DNA of 64,000 nucleotides, from the NCBI GenBank assembly GCA_017484095.1, contig JAFUTU010000040.1, forward strand, positions 1 through 64,000. The letters are read 5' to 3'. This stretch comes from Ruminococcus sp. (GTDB taxonomy: Bacteria > Bacillota > Clostridia > Oscillospirales > Ruminococcaceae). Below the pieces are notes generated by a model that had not been told where the DNA came from, made no database searches, and saw only the letters and a list, made by a program, of their open reading frames with translations. This document shows, piece by piece, positions 59,811 through 64,000 of this stretch (the stretch's first letter is position 1; each line of letters opens with the position of its first letter). Both the position numbers and the translations under genes were made by a program.

Positions 59811-59852
59811 TGTTACGGTCGTCTGATAAAATAATAAGTAAGGAGTAATGTG

Positions 59853-60974
59853 ATGAAAAAAATACTGGTATGCAGAGAGACCGACCCTCGTGAAACAAGG
59901 GTCGCGCTTGTACCCGATGACGTGAAGCGCCTTACAGCTATGGGCTATGAGATCAGCGTAGTCAGCTCTGCGGGTATAAAAAGCGGCTTCTCTGACGGTT
60001 CCTATGAAAAGGCAGGAGCAAAGCTCGTATCCTCCAACGAAGAGGGCTATAAAGGCAGCGAGATAGTGCTGCGTATAATGAAGCCCGAAAACATCGATGG
60101 GATCGAAAGCGGCACTCTTCACCTGAGCTATCTCGATCCGTTCAACGAGAAGGAGCTTCTGAACAATATGGCTAAGGCAGGTATCCAGTCGGTCTCTCTG
60201 GAAATGATACCGAGAACCACCCTTGCTCAGAAGATGGACGTTCAGTCCTCGCAGACATCTCTGGCAGGCTATGTGGCAGTTGTAAATGCCGCAGCCAAGC
60301 TGCCGAAAATACTTCCGATGATGGTAACTCCTTCGGGAACGATAAACCCTGCAAGAGTGTTTATCATAGGTGTCGGCGTTGCAGGTCTTCAGGCTATAGC
60401 AACTGCAAAGAGACTCGGCGCAAGAGTAGATGCCTTCGATACAAGACCTGTTGTTGAAGAGCAGGTAAAGTCTCTGGGCGCAAGCTTTGTCAAGATAGAC
60501 CTCGGTGAAATGGGACAGACGGATCAGGGCTATGCCAAGGAGCTCACTCCCGAGCAGATAGCAAAACAGCAGGAGGCACAGGCAAAGGTCTGTGAAAGAT
60601 CGAACATCGTTATCACTACAGCTAAGGTGTTCGGAAGAAAAGCCCCTGTGCTTATAAAGAAGGACGTCCTTGACCGTATGCAGCCCGGCTCTATCGTGGT
60701 GGATATGGCAGTGTCTACGGGAGGAAACGTAGAAGGCTCAAAGCTTTTTGAGAATGTTGTTACCGACAACGGCGTTACCATAATGTCAGGCGACCTGCTT
60801 GAAAGACAGGTACCGTTTGATGCTTCAAAGATGCTGTCGGGCAACTTTACAGCGTTCCTGTCACACTTCTATGACAAGGAGAAAAAAGAGCTTGAGGTAA
60901 ACCTCGAGGACGAAATAATGAAGGGCTGCCTGCTCACTCAGGGCGGAGCTATAATACATGAGAGATTTAAGTAA
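59853..60974 (+). CDS. pntAA: NAD(P) transhydrogenase subunit alpha, part 1 (NAD-binding)
   Basis: A 373-residue soluble NAD(H)-binding component (dI) of the proton-translocating transhydrogenase, which uses the proton gradient to move hydride from NADH to NADP. It begins KILVCRETDPRETRVALVP, and the Rossmann motif VFIIGVGVAGLQAIATAKRLG lies near residue 170 (shown here as GVGVAGLQAIA). VEEQVKSLGASF and VVDMAVSTGGNVE are also typical. The ATG at 59853 has AAGGAG 7 nt upstream. It is the first gene of pntAA-AB-B. Confidence 0.95.
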   Translation: MKKILVCRETDPRETRVALVPDDVKRLTAMGYEISVVSSAGIKSGFSDGSYEKAGAKLVSSNEEGYKGSEIVLRIMKPENIDGIESGTLHLSYLDPFNEKELLNNMAKAGIQSVSLEMIPRTTLAQKMDVQSSQTSLAGYVAVVNAAAKLPKILPMMVTPSGTINPARVFIIGVGVAGLQAIATAKRLGARVDAFDTRPVVEEQVKSLGASFVKIDLGEMGQTDQGYAKELTPEQIAKQQEAQAKVCERSNIVITTAKVFGRKAPVLIKKDVLDRMQPGSIVVDMAVSTGGNVEGSKLFENVVTDNGVTIMSGDLLERQVPFDASKMLSGNFTAFLSHFYDKEKKELEVNLEDEIMKGCLLTQGGAIIHERFK

Positions 60975-60991
60975 TATCGGAGGAAAGTAAT

Positions 60992-61297
60992 ATGGCAATC
61001 GGAGAAATACTTCTGCTGGTTTTTGTATTCGTTATAGCAGGCTTCCTAGGGGTGGAGCTCATATCCAAGGTCCCCTCGCAGCTGCATACACCGCTTATGT
61101 CGGGTACGAATGCGATCTCAGGCATAACAATAGTAGGCGCTATATCGGCAACGGCTGTCGCTCTCCATACTGAGGGCATGGTCAGCAATATCTGCGGATT
61201 CGCAGCTATAGTTCTGGCAACTATAAACGTTATCGGCGGATATCTCGTTACCGACAGAATGCTCGGAATGTTCAAGAAAAAGGGGGATAAAAAGTGA
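60992..61297 (+). CDS. pntAB: NAD(P) transhydrogenase subunit alpha, part 2 (membrane)
   Basis: A 101-residue membrane component with three helices. The conserved stretch is KVPSQLHTPLMSGTNAISG, part of the proton pathway. Encoding the alpha subunit in two pieces is usual in Firmicutes and in Rhodospirillum. GGAGG precedes the ATG. The end overlaps pntB by 4 bp (GTGA). Confidence 0.95.
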   Translation: MAIGEILLLVFVFVIAGFLGVELISKVPSQLHTPLMSGTNAISGITIVGAISATAVALHTEGMVSNICGFAAIVLATINVIGGYLVTDRMLGMFKKKGDKK

Positions 61298-62730
61298 GCT
61301 GGGAAAATCTAAGCGCCGTCCTGACGACGATCCTTTACATGGTCTCGGCGGTGCTCTTTATCCGAGGGATCAAGCTTCTCGGCAAGGCTGACACGGCAAG
61401 AAAGGGCAACCTTATGTCCTCCGTCGGTATGCTTATCGCGGTAGTTACCGTGCTTCTTGAGAAGAATGTTACCGATACCCTTACTGAGGGTCCTATGAAG
61501 AACGCCTACATCTGGGCGATAGCTGCTATAGCGCTCGGCGGAGTTATCGGTGCTGTATGGGCTAAGAAGGTAGAAATGACGGGAATGCCTCAGCTCGTTG
61601 CTCTGTTCAACGGCTTCGGAGGTCTGTCATCACTGCTTGTTGCACTTACTCAGTACATGACCGACAAGAAGATAAATGTGTTCTCGTCGGTGGCTCTGGG
61701 TCTTACGATAGCGATAGGTGCTATCGCGTTCACAGGCTCGGTAGTTGCATGGGGCAAGCTTTCGGGCAAAATGTTCAAGAAGAATATCAGTATCCCCGGA
61801 AAGAACGTCATCAATGCGATACTTGCTGTGATAGGTCTCGGAGGAGTATGCCTGTATGCGCTTTCGATAGCTGATATCGTTTCTGTAAGCGTTGGAGACA
61901 TCGGTATAGTAATAGTTACCGCAGCTTATCTGATACTAGGTCTTACAATGGTCATCGCTATCGGCGGCGGAGATATGCCTGTTATCATTTCACTTCTCAA
62001 TGCGTTTTCAGGTCTTGCGGCAGCGTTCGCAGGTCTGTCGATATCGAACTCTGTTCTCGTTGTATCGGGCTGTCTGGTAGGAACTTCGGGTCTTATCCTT
62101 ACGCTGATCATGTGTAAGGCAATGAACAGAAAGCTCACGGCTCTGCTGTTCTCATCGTTCGGCGGCAGCTCCAAGAAGGGCGCTGCAGGCGAGCAGAAGG
62201 AGCCTAAGTCGATGACAGTTGAAGATGCATATCTTATCCTTGAGGCTGCAAGCTCTGTAGTGTTCATACCGGGTTACGGAATGGCAGTTGCACAGGCTCA
62301 GCACGCTGTTAAAGAGCTCTGCGACAAGCTGGAGGAGAACGGCGCTGAGGTAAGCTTCGCTATCCACCCTGTTGCAGGAAGAATGCCCGGTCATATGAAC
62401 GTGCTTCTTGCTGAGGCAAACGTGCCTTATGAGCAGCTGAAAACAGCAGATGAGATGAACCCGCAGATGTCAAACACTGATGTTGCCATCGTTATCGGTG
62501 CAAACGACGTTGTTAACCCCTCTGCGATAGATGATGAGACTTCTCCTCTTTACGGTATGCCTATAATCAACGCATTTGAGGCAAGAACTGTATTCGTGCT
62601 CAAAAGAGGTAAAGGAACGGGCTTCTCGGGTGTTGAGAATCCCCTATTTACAAACGATAACACCGTAATGATCTACGGTGACGCAAAGCAGACAGTTTCC
62701 TCTCTCGTAAGTGAGTTTGACGAGGGCTGA
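61294..62730 (+). CDS. pntB: NAD(P) transhydrogenase subunit beta
   Basis: A 478-residue protein. About nine membrane helices (1-280) are followed by the soluble NADP(H)-binding domain (dIII, about 310-478) with FIPGYGMAVAQAQHAV, HPVAGRMPGHMNVLLAEA, IGANDVVNPSA and FVLKRGKGTGFSGVEN. The start is GTG at 61294, overlapping pntAB. Together the three genes make NADPH, which suits the adjacent NADP-dependent glutamate dehydrogenase. A strong terminator follows. Confidence 0.96.
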   Translation: MSWENLSAVLTTILYMVSAVLFIRGIKLLGKADTARKGNLMSSVGMLIAVVTVLLEKNVTDTLTEGPMKNAYIWAIAAIALGGVIGAVWAKKVEMTGMPQLVALFNGFGGLSSLLVALTQYMTDKKINVFSSVALGLTIAIGAIAFTGSVVAWGKLSGKMFKKNISIPGKNVINAILAVIGLGGVCLYALSIADIVSVSVGDIGIVIVTAAYLILGLTMVIAIGGGDMPVIISLLNAFSGLAAAFAGLSISNSVLVVSGCLVGTSGLILTLIMCKAMNRKLTALLFSSFGGSSKKGAAGEQKEPKSMTVEDAYLILEAASSVVFIPGYGMAVAQAQHAVKELCDKLEENGAEVSFAIHPVAGRMPGHMNVLLAEANVPYEQLKTADEMNPQMSNTDVAIVIGANDVVNPSAIDDETSPLYGMPIINAFEARTVFVLKRGKGTGFSGVENPLFTNDNTVMIYGDAKQTVSSLVSEFDEG

Positions 62731-62750
62731 GCTTATCCATAAACAACCAA

Positions 62751-62788
62751 AGAGAGCGTTCTTTTTGCGAACGCTCTCTTTTTTTACA
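62751..62788 (+). terminator. pnt operon terminator
   Basis: Perfect 11-bp stem AGAGAGCGTTC / GAACGCTCTCT, then a T-run. Confidence 0.88.
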
Positions 62789-62833
62789 AAAAAACACAGC
62801 CCCCGGCATATGCCGAAGACTGTGTCATAAACG

Positions 62834-62907
62834 TGCGCCGGAAGGGACTCGAACCCCCGACCTACTGGTTCGTAGCCAGTCACTCTATCCAGCTGAGCTA
62901 CCGGCGC
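62834..62907 (-). tRNA. tRNA-Arg (anticodon ACG)
   Basis: A 74-nt cloverleaf on the minus strand: acceptor GCGCCGG / CCGGCGC with discriminator A, D arm GCTCAGCTGGATAGAG, anticodon stem ACTGG / CCAGT with loop CTACGAA (anticodon ACG), and T arm GGGGGTTCGAGTCCC-type. CCA is not encoded. The ACG anticodon is normally edited to ICG and reads CGU, CGC and CGA. Confidence 0.96.
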
Positions 62908-63006
62908 ATCATCAACTATGATATTATATCACAGCATACCGATAAAGTCAAGAAGCTTATTTTTTATGCCGTTCCTTTTTACAATTTATTAACAATTATT
63001 TTATCC

Positions 63007-63035
63007 TTGACGTTAGAGATAATATATGCTATATT
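63007..63035 (+). promoter_or_regulatory. Promoter of the FIST-domain gene
   Basis: -35 TTGACG (63007-63012), 17 bp, extended -10 TGCTATATT (hexamer 63030-63035). Confidence 0.6.
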
Positions 63036-63070
63036 ATTAGTAATAATTTGGATAGAAGGGCGGGTGCTAT

Positions 63071-64000
63071 ATGAAACAGTTTCAGTTTGAATATATCAAT
63101 GATGAACAGCTCAGCAAGGAGCTTGACAGGATCGCTATGTGGGTGAGCCGCACCATGACCTCTGGAGTCTGCTTTCAAATATTTGCGGAAACTATGGACC
63201 TTAACAGGATAGAGGCCGTTGTCGGAGCAGTGACGGCATCTATGCCTGATGCAAGCTACATAGGCTGCTCTACCAACGGAAACATAATTAACGGAGCCAA
63301 GTCAAAGTCAGACATCATCATCGTATGCACTGTTTACGAGTATCCGACCACGAAGATCGAGGTCTTCCAGTATGAGCTTACAAACGAGAATTATCGCGAG
63401 GTCACCGCCGATCTCATAAATAAGGTCAATGAAAAAGACTGGGTAAAGGCTGTTGAGATGCTGCTGACTATCAGAGGTATGTCGATGACGGGCTTTTGCA
63501 ATGAGCTCTCTAAAGTTAAGGCAGGGGTCCAGGTCTTCGGCGGAGGTGCGTTCTCTGATGATCTGAATGAAGAGGAAGCGTATGTTTTCTCTAGCAGCGG
63601 CAGCATAAGCAATCACAGTGCGGCGTTTCTGCTGATCGGAGGAGAAGACCTGAACATAACCACAAATTATATTACAGGCTGGAAGCCCTTGGGCAGAGAA
63701 CTGCACATTACCAAAGCTGAGGGCAGCCGACTTATTGAGATCGACAATCAGCCTGCTTTTCGTGCTTATGAGAAATATCTGAAGATCGGAAACGATGAAT
63801 ACTTTTTCAAGAACACACTTGAATTTCCGCTGTTTTATTACTATAACGGCATAAACATACTCAGAGCTCCGACAGCTTGTCTGCCTGATGAATCTCTTAT
63901 AATGACGGCAGACATAAACGAGGACGTAAAGGCACGTCTTGCTTACGGTGACCCTGAAACGATAATCTCCAGCATAAAAGAAGAGAGAAACAAGCTGGTC
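63071..64000 (+). CDS. FIST-domain sensory protein (partial, runs off the window)
   Basis: The reading frame is open from the ATG at 63071 to the end of the window, giving 310 residues without a stop. The FIST N-terminal part is seen in SYIGCSTNGNIINGAKSKS and in VFGGGAFSDD, and the FIST C-terminal part after GWKPLGRELHITKAEG and LEFPLFYYYNGINILRAP. FIST domains sense small ligands such as amino acids and are usually joined to an output such as GGDEF, a kinase or a methyl-accepting domain; the output here lies beyond the window. AGAAGGGCGGG precedes the ATG. Confidence 0.8.
   Translation, partial: MKQFQFEYINDEQLSKELDRIAMWVSRTMTSGVCFQIFAETMDLNRIEAVVGAVTASMPDASYIGCSTNGNIINGAKSKSDIIIVCTVYEYPTTKIEVFQYELTNENYREVTADLINKVNEKDWVKAVEMLLTIRGMSMTGFCNELSKVKAGVQVFGGGAFSDDLNEEEAYVFSSSGSISNHSAAFLLIGGEDLNITTNYITGWKPLGRELHITKAEGSRLIEIDNQPAFRAYEKYLKIGNDEYFFKNTLEFPLFYYYNGINILRAPTACLPDESLIMTADINEDVKARLAYGDPETIISSIKEERNKLV

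Overview
The window is chromosomal DNA of an anaerobic, spore-lineage Clostridia member, most likely Ruminococcus or a close relative (Oscillospiraceae). The evidence is Spo0A next to SpoIVB, an oxygen-sensitive class III ribonucleotide reductase as the only RNR present, a secreted GH26 mannanase ending in a type I dockerin (cellulosome-type), a CotH-family lipoprotein, dimeric GlyRS, a clostridial sufCBDSU operon and a fused AmtB-PII ammonium transporter. No phage, insertion sequence, plasmid function, rRNA or CRISPR array was seen.

Layout. 0.2-4.4 kb: ppa, a histidine phosphatase, an unknown gene, spo0A and spoIVB, all on the minus strand. 4.6-8.3 kb: a small membrane protein and nrdDG, whose promoter carries two NrdR-box-like sites 32 bp apart. 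8.3-15.3 kb (minus): glyQS, proA, proB, a 2-hydroxyacid dehydrogenase and a VanY-type carboxypeptidase. Two long intergenic repeats and a compact type I toxin-antitoxin-like cassette lie among them. 15.6-24.1 kb: secA, a lone polyprenyl-phosphate sugar transferase, pyrG, a nitroreductase with an orphan FakA-like middle domain, and nadA. 24.2-30.4 kb: ppk1, thrH, phosphatases, an iron-sulfur flavoprotein and an XRE regulator. 30.6-35.9 kb (minus): a ferredoxin-type aldo/keto reductase, two small membrane proteins, larB-larC-larE (nickel-pincer cofactor synthesis) and a DUF3990 gene. 36.4-43.3 kb: gdhA1, then sufCBDSU with its own Rrf2 regulator and a perfect palindrome around the suf -10 box.

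43.3-51.3 kb is a mannan-related neighbourhood: a CotH lipoprotein, an exported dockerin GH26, an ECF sigma/anti-sigma pair, a cytosolic sugar-binding-GGDEF protein and a second GH26 without signal peptide. 51.3-62.7 kb is nitrogen and NADPH metabolism: purF, glnA, an ANTAR regulator, amtB-PII, an AraC-type regulator, a stand-alone ANTAR domain, gdhA2 with a coupled 53-aa cysteine-containing protein, and the three-gene transhydrogenase pntAA-AB-B. A tRNA-Arg(ACG) and the start of a FIST-domain gene close the window.

The most interesting regulatory picture is in the nitrogen region. gdhA1, purF, glnA, amtB (twice) and the AraC-type gene each have an intrinsic terminator hairpin beginning within about 15 nt of the predicted transcription start and lying ahead of the coding sequence. 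Two ANTAR proteins, a class known to antiterminate, are encoded among them. Both receiver-like regulators have lost the phosphorylatable aspartate. This suggests an RNA-level antitermination regulon for ammonia assimilation. The second main candidate is the convergent small-peptide/antisense-RNA cassette at 10.03-10.34 kb, embedded between repeat elements. Most promoters in the window have the same form: a TTGACA- or TTTACT-like -35, exactly 17 bp, and often an extended TGn-TATAAT -10.
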